NCBI GenBank assembly: GCA_902791695.1 | Contig: CADAWR010000006.1 | Location: 26,290 to 90,289, forward strand | Source: an uncultured Bacteroidota bacterium | GTDB taxonomy: Bacteria > Bacteroidota > Bacteroidia > Bacteroidales > P3 | Reading direction: 5' to 3' | Length of the DNA: 64,000 nt | Shown here: positions 26,728 to 34,495 of the stretch, in pieces | Layout: each line of letters starts with the position of its first letter | How positions within the stretch are numbered: the stretch's first letter is position 1 | Notes under the pieces: generated by a model | Seen by the model: the letters and a program-made list of their open reading frames with translations, nothing else | Databases searched by the model: none | What the model was told of the DNA's origin: nothing | Translations under genes and position numbers: made by a program

Positions 26728-27522
26728 CTAACGGCTTGTTATATCGGTTGATATGAGGCGCAGATTGTCAATCATGTCGGAGGCTATGAGACTCGATTCC
26801 GACTGTTTTTGTGTGGCAATATCACCGATTTTGCCATGTGTCTCTACTGCTTTACACACGATATCATACATGGATGCGTGCAAGTGATTGGCAGAGAGCA
26901 TTCCGAGTAGTATTCCGGTCAGCACATCTCCACTGCCCGCTGTGGCCATACCGGCGTTGCCAGTCTGGTTGACAAACAGCTGTCCTTCGGGACAGTATAC
27001 ATGTGTTCGGTGGCTTTTCTTCACGACAATCAGGCTGTATTCTTTGGCCATCTGCGATGGGTCAGCGTCGCCGAAAAGCCGTTCATATTCGCGTGCATGG
27101 GGTGTGACGATGGCTCCTTTCGCCAGGGGCAGCCATTCTTTGTGCATCGCCAGCACGTTCAGCGCATCGGCGTCGAGCACCAGCGGCATCTCCTCTGGCC
27201 GTGTGGTGAGCAACATGTGCAGAGCCTCGGCGGTCGCCTTGTCTGTTCCAAGCCCTGGGCCTGCTGCTATGGCCGTGTAGTGGTCAAGGTTGGCTGGTGC
27301 TGAGGTGAAGAGGGTTGGCGAGGGGTCTATGCTCACCATAGCCTCGGGGAAAGCCGCCTGCATGGACTCCACGCACCGCTGCGGCAAGTGCGCTGTCACC
27401 AGTCCGCAGCCGCTCCTCAGCGCGGCCTTCGCCGCCAGTATGGCGCACCCCATGCGCCCGTAGGCCCCCGCTATCAATAGCCCGTGCCCGTAGTCGTGTT
27501 TCGTCGTCTCTTGGTTCCGCAT
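26728..27522 (-). CDS. nnrD: ADP-dependent NAD(P)H-hydrate dehydratase, stand-alone domain
   Basis: The enzyme repairs hydrated NAD(P)H using ADP. From the ATG at 27522 it is 264 residues and shows the ribokinase-like fold of the YjeF C-domain: GHGLLIAGAYGRMGCA near the start, GPGLGTDK near residue 100, VLDADALN near 125, and NAGMATAGSGDVLTG near 195 with the catalytic Asp. Most Bacteroidota encode a fusion with an N-terminal epimerase domain. Here that domain is absent, and the protein begins just at the domain boundary with its own -7 box upstream. The reading frame runs to 27609 but across the promoter. Confidence 0.9.
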   Translation of the reverse strand: MRNQETTKHDYGHGLLIAGAYGRMGCAILAAKAALRSGCGLVTAHLPQRCVESMQAAFPEAMVSIDPSPTLFTSAPANLDHYTAIAAGPGLGTDKATAEALHMLLTTRPEEMPLVLDADALNVLAMHKEWLPLAKGAIVTPHAREYERLFGDADPSQMAKEYSLIVVKKSHRTHVYCPEGQLFVNQTGNAGMATAGSGDVLTGILLGMLSANHLHASMYDIVCKAVETHGKIGDIATQKQSESSLIASDMIDNLRLISTDITSR

Positions 27523-27567
27523 GATAGGTAGTATGATAGTAACTGTTATTGCTTGTGAAATGATTTG

Positions 27568-27575
27568 CAAAGATA
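27568..27575 (-). promoter_or_regulatory. -7 box upstream of nnrD
   Basis: The minus strand reads TATCTTTG. No exact -33 TTTG is present at 20 bases. It would give a leader of about 45 bases to the ATG at 27522 and excludes the longer frame. Confidence 0.5.
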
Positions 27576-27656
27576 CATCTTTTTTTCGAATTGCCGCCAT
27601 GTCTGCCACCTTAGGTATACCTTCCTACCGTCCTTCATCGGTTTTTTCCCCTATTC

Positions 27657-27777
27657 TATGACTATCGTATAACCGTATTTCAACCATAATATATGGTAAA
27701 AGGATGGTCGAAGGATGGTTGAAATATGGTCGAAATGATGGTTAGTTGGCGGAGGAAAAGCGGAGGAATGGGGGTGG
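27657..27777. repeat. 11-bp periodic array E
   Basis: About eleven 11-base units (one step of 12) with dyad symmetry: the left side carries AACCGTAT and CAACCATAA, the right side AGGATGGTCGA, AGGATGGTTGA, AATATGGTCGA, then GGCGGAGG units. It lies 135 bases upstream of the nnrD start. Together with the terminator below it accounts for the gap 27523-27896. Confidence 0.75.
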
Positions 27778-27835
27778 GGGAGTGCTAGGACATCGAAAGC
27801 GGACCGCCATAGGGGCCGGAGGGGTGCAAAAAGGA

Positions 27836-27869
27836 AGCCTCCGCAGGAGCTATGGCTCCTGCGGAGGCT
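27836..27869 (-). terminator. Terminator of the M16 peptidase gene
   Basis: Arms 27836-27850 and 27855-27869 form a perfect 15-bp GC-rich stem with a 4-base loop. On the minus strand a T-run follows. Confidence 0.92.
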
Positions 27870-27896
27870 CTGTTAGTGTGTCTGTTTAGCCGAGAA

Positions 27897-30806
27897 TCAG
27901 TCGGCGGTTCCGACGGCGCCATCCTCCGGACGGAGCTTGACGACGACGTAGTTGTTCAGGTTGATGTACTTGGCAGCGACGGCCTTGATGTCGGCGGTGG
28001 TGATGGACTTGACGAGGCTGTCATAGTCTTTCACATGGTAGTCGCGGTCCTCGTTGTCCATGTAGCTGGCCTGGATCTGGCCGAGCCAGAAGCCGTTGTT
28101 CTGGACGCTCTTGGCGTGCTGGACGCACATCTGCTCCTGCACCTTGCCGAGGGTCTTCTCGTCGCAGCCTTTCTTCATGTACTGCTTCATGATGTTGATG
28201 CAGTCTTTCTCAATCTTCTTGGCCTTCTCGGGGTCGCAGCCGATGTAGAACTGCCAGCTGACGGTGGCGGGGCCTGCGTTGGGGATGCTGTAGTCGACGC
28301 CGGCGCTGGGGCTGTAGGCGTCACCGTTCTTCTCGCGGATGATCTCGAGGGTGGTCATGCCGAGGGCATCGCCGAACTCCTGGATGGCCAGGCGGGTCTT
28401 AACGTCGAGTTCCTCAACGGGGATGTCAATCTGGCCACTGATGAGGAGCATACCCTGGCGCTCGATACCCTTGACGGCTTCGGCGTGCTGGATGCCTTTG
28501 GCAAACTTGGGGCTGCGGTCGAGGCAGTAGTTCTTGGTGACGGCCTGGATGGTGGGCAGGTGGTTCAGATATTTGGCGATGAGGCCGATGGCGGTGTCGC
28601 TGATGTTGCCGACGAAGAAGAAGGTCTGGTTGTTGGCAAAGGCGAAGCGCTCTTTGTAGATGTCATACATGCGGTCGAGGTTGAGGCTGCGCACCTTCTC
28701 CTCGCTGGGGATGACGACCTGACGCTTGTCGTTGGGATAGGCAGTCTTGTAGTAGGTCTCGAGGAAGGCCACCTGCGGGTTCTCGCGGATGAACTTGATC
28801 TGCTGGATGGTGTTCTCTATGTTGCGCTCATAGGCTTCCTGGTCCTTGCGGGGAGCGGTGTAGTAGAGGTTGATGAGCTGCAGAGTGGTCTCGAGGTCCT
28901 TGGGCGAGCAGCTGCCGCTGAAGCCCTGGGTGGTGCCGCCGATGTAGGGGCTGATGCTGAGGTTCATGCCTTTGAGCTTCTTGTTGAGCTGGGTGGCGCT
29001 GAAGTTGGCGATACCGCCGGCATCGATGAAGCTGTCGGCGTTCTCGGCCTGGTAGCTGTCCTCGTCGCCATAGAGCGAGGTGCCGCCGAAGGAGTAGGAA
29101 CTGATCTGGATCTCATCGGCCTTCAGCTCGGTCTTCTTCACGATGAAGCGGATGCCGTTGGGGCAGGTGTACTCGGTGTAGTCCATGGTGCTGTTGCTGG
29201 CGGTCTTGATGGGAGTGACGTCGGCGACGGTCTCGTTGAAGAGGGGCTCGTCGTTGAAGTTGTCGACCCAAGGCTCAGTCTTGATGTTCTTGAAGTTCTT
29301 GAGGATGTCGAGGGCTTCCTTGTCGGTGGGCACCTTGAAGCCTTCCTTCTCGGGGGCGGTGAGGTAGAACACTATGTTCTCGTCGGTAATCCAGCTGCTG
29401 ACCAGGGCGTTGCACTCAGCGAGGGTGATCTCGGGGATGAACTCCTTGGCATACTTCCATTCCTGGCGGATGCCGGGGCAGGGCTCGTTGTCGAGGTAGT
29501 GGTTGGTGTACTCGTCGGCGAGGCTGTTGGTCTGGGTCTTGTTCTCCTCCTTGGCCATCTTGGTGTAGGTGCTGAGGAGGTCTTCTTTCTGGCGGTCGAG
29601 CTCGGCCTGCAGGAAGCCGTGGTCGTCAATCTGCTTGATCACCTGGAGCAGCATCTGGGCGGTCTCCTCGATGCGGTTCTCCTTGGGAGCGGCGCTTACC
29701 TCGAAGACGTCAATCTCGCGGCCGAGGAAGCCGCCGTGGCCGCCGCCGGCATACATCATGGGGGCGGTGGGCTTCTGGGTGAGCTCGCTGAAGCGCTCGT
29801 TGATCATCATGCCGATGAGGCTGCGGACGAGCATCTGGCGGTAGTCGCCGACAGTGCCGTTGTGGGCTTTCTTGTGCTTCCAGAAGATCTCAAGGGTGGC
29901 GTTGGTGGCCTCCTTGTCGGTGGCGATGGCCACGAGGGGCTCCACGTTGTTGGGTATCTCGTAGCTCAGGCGGGGCAGTTTCTCTTTGCCGAGGAACTGG
30001 TGGCTGCTGAACACGTCTTTCACCTTCTGCTCCATGGCTTTGTCGCCTTTCTTGCCGGCATACTCGAAGCCGTCAAGGTCGCCGACGATGACGATGGCCT
30101 GCAGGTCGGGACGGTACCAGTCGTTGAAGAAGTCGACGATGCTCTGGCGCTCGAAGTGCATTATGACCTCCTCCTTGCCGATGGGCAGGCGGTCGGCATA
30201 GCGCGAACCTTTGAGCATGATGGGCCATGTCTTCTTGCGGAGACGGTCGCCGTGGCCTACGCCACCGCGCCACTCCTCGTGGATGACGCCGCGCTCGCTC
30301 TCAATTTCCTTCTGGTCAAAGAGGATGTTGCCGGCCCAGCCGTCGAGGATTTCGATACCCATCTTCACCATCTCGGGGTCGTTGGAGGGCATGTTGACAT
30401 AGTAGACGGTTTGGTCGAACGATGTGTAGGCGTTGATGTCGCGGCCGAACTCCACACCGTGCTCCTGCAGCTTCTGGATCATGGTGTTGTGGGGGTAGCC
30501 CTTGATGCCGTTGAAGGCCATGTGCTCACAGAAGTGGGCCAGACCCTGCTGGTCGTCGCGCTCCATGATGGAACCGGCATTGCTGACCAGACGGAACTGA
30601 ATCATGTTCTCAGGCTTCTTGTTGTTGCGGATGTAGTAGGTGAAGCCGTTGTCCAGCTTACCGTAGCGGATCTTCTTGTCCAGGGGTACCTGGGCGGTCA
30701 GGTCGCTCTTCTTCTCCTTCTTGTCACCGCTGCCGGGCAGCTGGGCGAAGGACATGCCGCCGAAGAGGAACATCAGCAGCATTGCGAATAACATTGTTTT
30801 TTTCAT
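27897..30806 (-). CDS. M16-family zinc metallopeptidase, secreted
   Basis: The 969-residue product has a signal peptide (residues 1-21, MSFAQ) and the duplicated layout of pitrilysin-type M16 enzymes. The inverted zinc motif HFCEH is at residues 91-95, and the third ligand lies in the ESERGVIHEEW segment near 170. The second half contains the inactive M16_C copies. Bacteroidales carry these enzymes in the periplasm, where they degrade peptides of moderate length. It lies 48 bases downstream of the HTH regulator gene and may be read with it. Confidence 0.92.
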   Translation of the reverse strand: MKKTMLFAMLLMFLFGGMSFAQLPGSGDKKEKKSDLTAQVPLDKKIRYGKLDNGFTYYIRNNKKPENMIQFRLVSNAGSIMERDDQQGLAHFCEHMAFNGIKGYPHNTMIQKLQEHGVEFGRDINAYTSFDQTVYYVNMPSNDPEMVKMGIEILDGWAGNILFDQKEIESERGVIHEEWRGGVGHGDRLRKKTWPIMLKGSRYADRLPIGKEEVIMHFERQSIVDFFNDWYRPDLQAIVIVGDLDGFEYAGKKGDKAMEQKVKDVFSSHQFLGKEKLPRLSYEIPNNVEPLVAIATDKEATNATLEIFWKHKKAHNGTVGDYRQMLVRSLIGMMINERFSELTQKPTAPMMYAGGGHGGFLGREIDVFEVSAAPKENRIEETAQMLLQVIKQIDDHGFLQAELDRQKEDLLSTYTKMAKEENKTQTNSLADEYTNHYLDNEPCPGIRQEWKYAKEFIPEITLAECNALVSSWITDENIVFYLTAPEKEGFKVPTDKEALDILKNFKNIKTEPWVDNFNDEPLFNETVADVTPIKTASNSTMDYTEYTCPNGIRFIVKKTELKADEIQISSYSFGGTSLYGDEDSYQAENADSFIDAGGIANFSATQLNKKLKGMNLSISPYIGGTTQGFSGSCSPKDLETTLQLINLYYTAPRKDQEAYERNIENTIQQIKFIRENPQVAFLETYYKTAYPNDKRQVVIPSEEKVRSLNLDRMYDIYKERFAFANNQTFFFVGNISDTAIGLIAKYLNHLPTIQAVTKNYCLDRSPKFAKGIQHAEAVKGIERQGMLLISGQIDIPVEELDVKTRLAIQEFGDALGMTTLEIIREKNGDAYSPSAGVDYSIPNAGPATVSWQFYIGCDPEKAKKIEKDCINIMKQYMKKGCDEKTLGKVQEQMCVQHAKSVQNNGFWLGQIQASYMDNEDRDYHVKDYDSLVKSITTADIKAVAAKYINLNNYVVVKLRPEDGAVGTAD

Positions 30807-30853
30807 GGTTTGTTGGTTTTAAATGTTGTTTTGTTTATTTGATTGTTTTGTGA

Positions 30854-31075
30854 TTACTTTGTGTTGCTCTCGTCGTCGGGGCGGTATTCCAGCAGGTCGG
30901 CGGGCTGGCAGTCGAGCACCTGGCACAGGCGCTCAAGTGTGCTGAAGCGTACGGCCTTGGCCTTGCCGGTCTTGAATATTGACAGGTTGGCCGGCGTTAT
31001 GTCGATCTTTTCCGCCAGTTCGCCCAGCGATATCTTCCGCTTGGCCATCATCATATCCAGATTAACTACAATCAT
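30854..31075 (-). CDS. Small XRE-type HTH regulator
   Basis: The 73-residue protein is almost entirely a Cro/C1-type helix-turn-helix (KISLGELAEKIDITPANLSIFKTGKAKAVRFSTLERLCQVL in parts, with the recognition helix near residues 28-40) and ends DLLEYRPD. It matches the YozG-like family that is usually paired with a DUF2975 membrane protein, as here. An in-frame ATG at 31093 is possible, but the family normally starts at the chosen MIVVNLD. It may repress its own operon. Confidence 0.88.
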   Translation of the reverse strand: MIVVNLDMMMAKRKISLGELAEKIDITPANLSIFKTGKAKAVRFSTLERLCQVLDCQPADLLEYRPDDESNTK

Positions 31076-31096
31076 TCCTTTTTCAACTTTCACTTT

Positions 31097-31777
31097 TCAA
31101 ATCGTCAACTCCTGATCTTCCTGTATGTCGCGCCCAATCTTGAATATCTCGGCCATGAAGATTATCGTCAGGCCGAAGAGTATGCGGGTCATGTGTATCG
31201 ACACCTTTGCCGAGGGAACCCATTGGCTTTGCTGCAGCAGGTCGAAGGCAATGCTGCGCTCCAGGTAGGTGCTGATATCCATGCCGAGCGACATGAGTAT
31301 CATCAATATGCCGGCCCATGTGAGCCATGTGATGTTCTTCTTGGGGAACACCTTCCCGCGTCGCGTATAAATATAGAATGAAATAAGAGACATGATCACG
31401 AGCACCGTCATTGCAATGCCTGCCAGCACGCAGAACAGTTGCAGCCACATGCACCAGGCGGCTTTGCTTGCGGGAACGGCCTGCATGTCATTAGACATAA
31501 ACGTAACGTTGATGTCGAAGTTTTTTATAAAGGCCTTGGCATCGAAACCGTCGACGAGGCCATCGATGGCAATCTCTTGTTGGTAGAGTTGAGGTGAACT
31601 CTGCAAGTCGGTTATGATAATGCCGTAGTCACTGGTGTTGTCACCAATGTTGGCCACGCCGATAGGGTCGGCAGTGGTGAAAACGTTAAGGAAAAAGAGA
31701 GCAATGCACAATGCAATTACGCCCATGAAGATAGCGTAAAGTGTTCTTATTCGTGTTATTGTAGCCTTTTTTGACAT
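31097..31777 (-). CDS. DUF2975 membrane protein
   Basis: The 226-residue product has four membrane helices: near residues 12-32, 108-132, 148-165 and 190-208, with a periplasmic loop of about 70 residues after the first. The spacing and the end sequence (GLTIIFMAEIFKIGRDIQEDQELTI split as FKIGRDIQEDQELTI) fit DUF2975, whose members sit beside small XRE regulators. The role is unknown; the pair could form a membrane-linked sensor and repressor. The start at 31777 is supported by a -7 box 25 bases upstream. Confidence 0.85.
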   Translation of the reverse strand: MSKKATITRIRTLYAIFMGVIALCIALFFLNVFTTADPIGVANIGDNTSDYGIIITDLQSSPQLYQQEIAIDGLVDGFDAKAFIKNFDINVTFMSNDMQAVPASKAAWCMWLQLFCVLAGIAMTVLVIMSLISFYIYTRRGKVFPKKNITWLTWAGILMILMSLGMDISTYLERSIAFDLLQQSQWVPSAKVSIHMTRILFGLTIIFMAEIFKIGRDIQEDQELTI

Positions 31778-31801
31778 ATCGTTACCATTGTTTCTCGACG
31801 G

Positions 31802-31809
31802 CAAAGATA
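31802..31809 (-). promoter_or_regulatory. -7 box of the DUF2975/HTH operon
   Basis: The minus strand reads TATCTTTG, a consensus match; the -33 position has CTTG 18 bases upstream, a near match. The leader would be about 20 bases. Confidence 0.5.
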
Positions 31810-31991
31810 CAACTTTTTTCTTACATGCAAGAAAAATTTTGCGAAAAACGAAAAAAAATTATTGTTTTCCGATAAATATTATATGTAAAACATGAAATAT
31901 GGGCGGTTCGAAATGTTCCTGCCCGGGAGCGCAAACCATCGTTCAGAGTAATAGCGCTTGTTTTTGCGCCATAAAACAGTTTTCTGTTCGG

Positions 31992-32786
31992 TTAGCACTC
32001 GTATTTCTCAAGGGCTTGGCGGAGCTCCACAGGGCTGATGTCGTGGTGTATCTGGCCGCCAATGGCATAGCTGATGGCGCCAGTCTCCTCGCTGACGATG
32101 ACGGCCAGCACATCGAGTTGCTCGGTGACGCCAATGGCGCTGCGGTGGCGCAAGCCGAGGTTGGGGTCCACGTCGAGGCGCGACGTCACGGGCAGTATGC
32201 AGCGCGCCGCCAGCAGCTGGTTGCCGTGGGCTATTACGGCGCCGTCGTGCAGGGGCGAGTTCTTGAAGAACAAGGCCTCGATCAATGCGCTGGATGCCAG
32301 GGCGTCGATGCGCTCGCCGGTGTCGATTATCTCGTCCACCGAGTTCTGCCGTTTGAAGACTATCAGGGCGCCGGTCTTGCTCTGCGACATGTGCATGCAG
32401 GCGTTCACATAGGCTTCGTAGCCTACAGTGCCCTTGTTCTGCATATTGTGGCGCCAGAACTGCAGCCGTTTCCACAGGCTCTCATTGAGCTGTGTCTTGG
32501 TGCCGAGGAAGAGCAGGAACTTGCGTATCTCGGGCTGGAAGATGACAACGAGGGCAATGAGACCCACGCTTGCCACTCCGCCCAGCAGGGCGCCGAGCAG
32601 TCTCATCCCCAATGCGTTGGCTATGCGCCAGCCGAGGAACATGATGAGCAGTGCCCAGAAGATGAGCATCACGTTGGTGCCGCGCACCATGCGGTATAGA
32701 TAGTAAAGAAGTCCGGCGACGATGACAATGTCGAAGATGTCAACTACGCGCAGAGTGGGCAGGCCAAGAATTGCGTCTATTATCAT
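31992..32786 (-). CDS. cdaA: Diadenylate cyclase (c-di-AMP synthase)
   Basis: The enzyme joins two ATP into the second messenger c-di-AMP at the inner membrane. The 264 residues have three N-terminal membrane helices (about 13-30, 38-55, 62-82) and a DAC domain with HDGAVI (near residue 200) and RHRSAIG (near 232), the two catalytic motifs. The layout is that of CdaA/DacA, the membrane form. It overlaps folP by 4 bases, a pairing known in Bacteroidales, so the two are translationally coupled. Confidence 0.95.
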   Translation of the reverse strand: MIIDAILGLPTLRVVDIFDIVIVAGLLYYLYRMVRGTNVMLIFWALLIMFLGWRIANALGMRLLGALLGGVASVGLIALVVIFQPEIRKFLLFLGTKTQLNESLWKRLQFWRHNMQNKGTVGYEAYVNACMHMSQSKTGALIVFKRQNSVDEIIDTGERIDALASSALIEALFFKNSPLHDGAVIAHGNQLLAARCILPVTSRLDVDPNLGLRHRSAIGVTEQLDVLAVIVSEETGAISYAIGGQIHHDISPVELRQALEKYEC

Positions 32787-33631
32787 AATGTGTTGCGGTA
32801 TAACAGTTTAACGGTCTCCTCGGCAGGCCTTACGTCGTGCACCCGAATGGCCGCTGCGCCGCGGTCGAGGGCTATGGTGTCGAGAGCCACGGTGCCGTTG
32901 AGGGCCTCGGCGGGCGTGGTGCCGAGGGTGGTGTAAATCATGCGCTTGCGGCTCAGTCCGACGAGCACGGGCTCGCGGAAGAGGGTGGTGAGCTCGTCGA
33001 GGCGGTCGAGGAGCTCGAAATTCTGCTCCATGCTCTTGGCGAAGCCAAGGCCAGGGTCGAGCCATACATCCTTGACCCCCAGGCGGTATAGGACGTCGAG
33101 GCGCGCTGAGAAGAACTTTGTCAGGGTGTCCACGGGGTCGCCGTCGCCCATCTCCTTGATGCCGGCCAGGTGCTCCTTGCCGCCATGCATCAGTATGTAA
33201 GGCACTTGCAGCTCGGCCACAACGCCGAACATCTGCTCGTCGGCCTCGCCGCCGCAGATGTCATTGACCATGTCGGCCCCGGCCTCTATGGCTGCTCGCG
33301 CAGGCATTGAGTAACAGGTGTCTACGGAAATCAGAGCCTCAGGCAATTCGGTGCGCACCAGCCGCACAGCCCATGCCAGCCGTTCGGCCTCCACCTCGCG
33401 GGGCGGCAGCACAGCCCCGGGTCGGCTCGACGCGGCACCGATGTCGATGATGTCGGCCCCCTCGGCCACAATGGCTTGCGCGCGCCGCACAATGGCCTCC
33501 TCCGAGCGATAGCGGCCACCGTCGTAGAACGAGTCGTCGGTGACGTTGAGGATGCCCATCACCGCCGGCCGGCGGAACTCCACGAGGCGCCCGCGTGCCA
33601 CGATGCTGAACGGTCTGATTGTCTGTTTCAT
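32783..33631 (-). CDS. folP: Dihydropteroate synthase
   Basis: This folate enzyme condenses the pterin pyrophosphate with p-aminobenzoate and is the sulfonamide target. The 282 residues show the TIM-barrel motifs: GILNVTDDSFYDGG near residue 26, DIGAASSRPGA near 62, ISVDTCYS near 100, NDIC near 128, and DPGLGFAKS near 210. The C-terminus has IRVHDVRPAEE. Its upstream region holds array B and then a divergent gene. Confidence 0.97.
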   Translation of the reverse strand: MKQTIRPFSIVARGRLVEFRRPAVMGILNVTDDSFYDGGRYRSEEAIVRRAQAIVAEGADIIDIGAASSRPGAVLPPREVEAERLAWAVRLVRTELPEALISVDTCYSMPARAAIEAGADMVNDICGGEADEQMFGVVAELQVPYILMHGGKEHLAGIKEMGDGDPVDTLTKFFSARLDVLYRLGVKDVWLDPGLGFAKSMEQNFELLDRLDELTTLFREPVLVGLSRKRMIYTTLGTTPAEALNGTVALDTIALDRGAAAIRVHDVRPAEETVKLLYRNTL

Positions 33632-33686
33632 TACCTTTTAATAACGCCGTCGCACCGCGATTATTGCACCACCGCACAAAAAATAT

Positions 33687-33829
33687 TGCCCCTCCGACCC
33701 CGCTCCGTATCCTCTCCGTCTCTTCTCCGACTGTTTACCGGTTGTTCACCGGTTGTTTACCGGTTTATATCGTAGAACAACCGGTGAACAACCGTAGAAC
33801 AGACGGAGAGGGTACGGAGATGGTACGGA
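33687..33829. repeat. 11-bp periodic palindromic array B
   Basis: Thirteen consecutive 11-base units with no length error. The left half reads TGCCCCTCCGA, CCCCGCTCCGT, ATCCTCTCCGT, CTCTTCTCCGA, CTGTTTACCGG, TTGTTCACCGG, TTGTTTACCGG; the right half carries the reverse complement (GAACAACCGGT, GAACAACCGTA, GAACAGACGGA, GAGGGTACGGA, GATGGTACGGA). It fills the divergent gap between folP and the DUF1599 gene and is the cleanest copy of the family. Confidence 0.9.
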
Positions 33830-33894
33830 CTATTCATGTTTTTTTTTTATATTTATATGCAATAAATAAAATAGGGTGTCGTTATAAACAGAAT

Positions 33895-34458
33895 ATGACA
33901 AAAAATATGACAGAAAAACCGGATACACGGCGCGAGGTGGAGCGCGAGGCGGCGGTGTGCCGCGAGCTCTTCGAGAAGAAGACGCGCGACTATGGCACGT
34001 CATGGCGCGTGCTGCGCCTGCCGTCGCTGACGGACCAGATATTCATCAAGGCCAGCCGCATACGCAGTGTGCAGGAGACTGGCGAGAACAAGGTGGGCGA
34101 CGATGTGCGCGGCGAGTTCGTGGCTATGGTCAACTATGCCGTCATGGCCCTCGTGCAGCAGCAGCTGGAGGGTGGCGGCGAGCCGCTGGAGCTGCCGTTG
34201 GAGCGCACCATGGAGCTATACGACAAGCACTTGGGCCGTACCATAGAGCTGATGATGGACAAGAACCACGACTATGGCGAGGCTTGGCGCCAGATGCGCG
34301 TGAGCTCGATGGTCGACCTGATACTGATGAAGCTGATGCGTATCAAGCAGATTGAGGACCACGACGGCAAGACTCTCGTAAGCGAGGGCGTCGAGGGCGG
34401 ATACATGGACATAATCAACTATTCGCTGTTTTGCTTGATAAGATTGAGCGAGGAATAG
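33895..34458 (+). CDS. DUF1599 protein with duplicated domain
   Basis: From ATG 33895 (alternative 33907) the product is 187 residues. It contains two copies of the DUF1599 module (nucleotide-modification-associated domain 1): KTRDYGTSWRVLRLPSLTDQ near residue 30 and DKNHDYGEAWRQMRVSSMVD near 120, each ending in a helix before NYAVMAL or NYSLFCL. Function is not settled. The open frame runs further upstream through array B, but that part is non-coding repeat. In Bacteroidales this gene is usually beside the BT_3928-like gene, as here. Confidence 0.87.
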   Translation: MTKNMTEKPDTRREVEREAAVCRELFEKKTRDYGTSWRVLRLPSLTDQIFIKASRIRSVQETGENKVGDDVRGEFVAMVNYAVMALVQQQLEGGGEPLELPLERTMELYDKHLGRTIELMMDKNHDYGEAWRQMRVSSMVDLILMKLMRIKQIEDHDGKTLVSEGVEGGYMDIINYSLFCLIRLSEE

Positions 34459-34495
34459 ACTAAAACTAAATAGACACAATAGAATTGATAGAACT

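Noticed and set aside
27852-30791. 979-codon open frame on the + strand opposite the M16 gene
   Set aside because: It mirrors the codon bias of the real gene on the other strand, has Val/Leu/Ala/Asp-rich text without any domain, and the minus strand has clear M16 motifs. The same applies to long frames opposite serS (8055-9347), pepD (9995-11347), purL (13524-14591) and tex (54934-56310).
33687-33829. CRISPR array
   Set aside because: Units are contiguous 11-mers with no unique spacers, the array is palindromic, and no cas gene is in the window.
33619-33894. N-terminal extension of the DUF1599 frame
   Set aside because: The first 92 codons run through the 11-bp array and have no family match. 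The same holds for the tex extension to 56577 and the frame 45120-45302.
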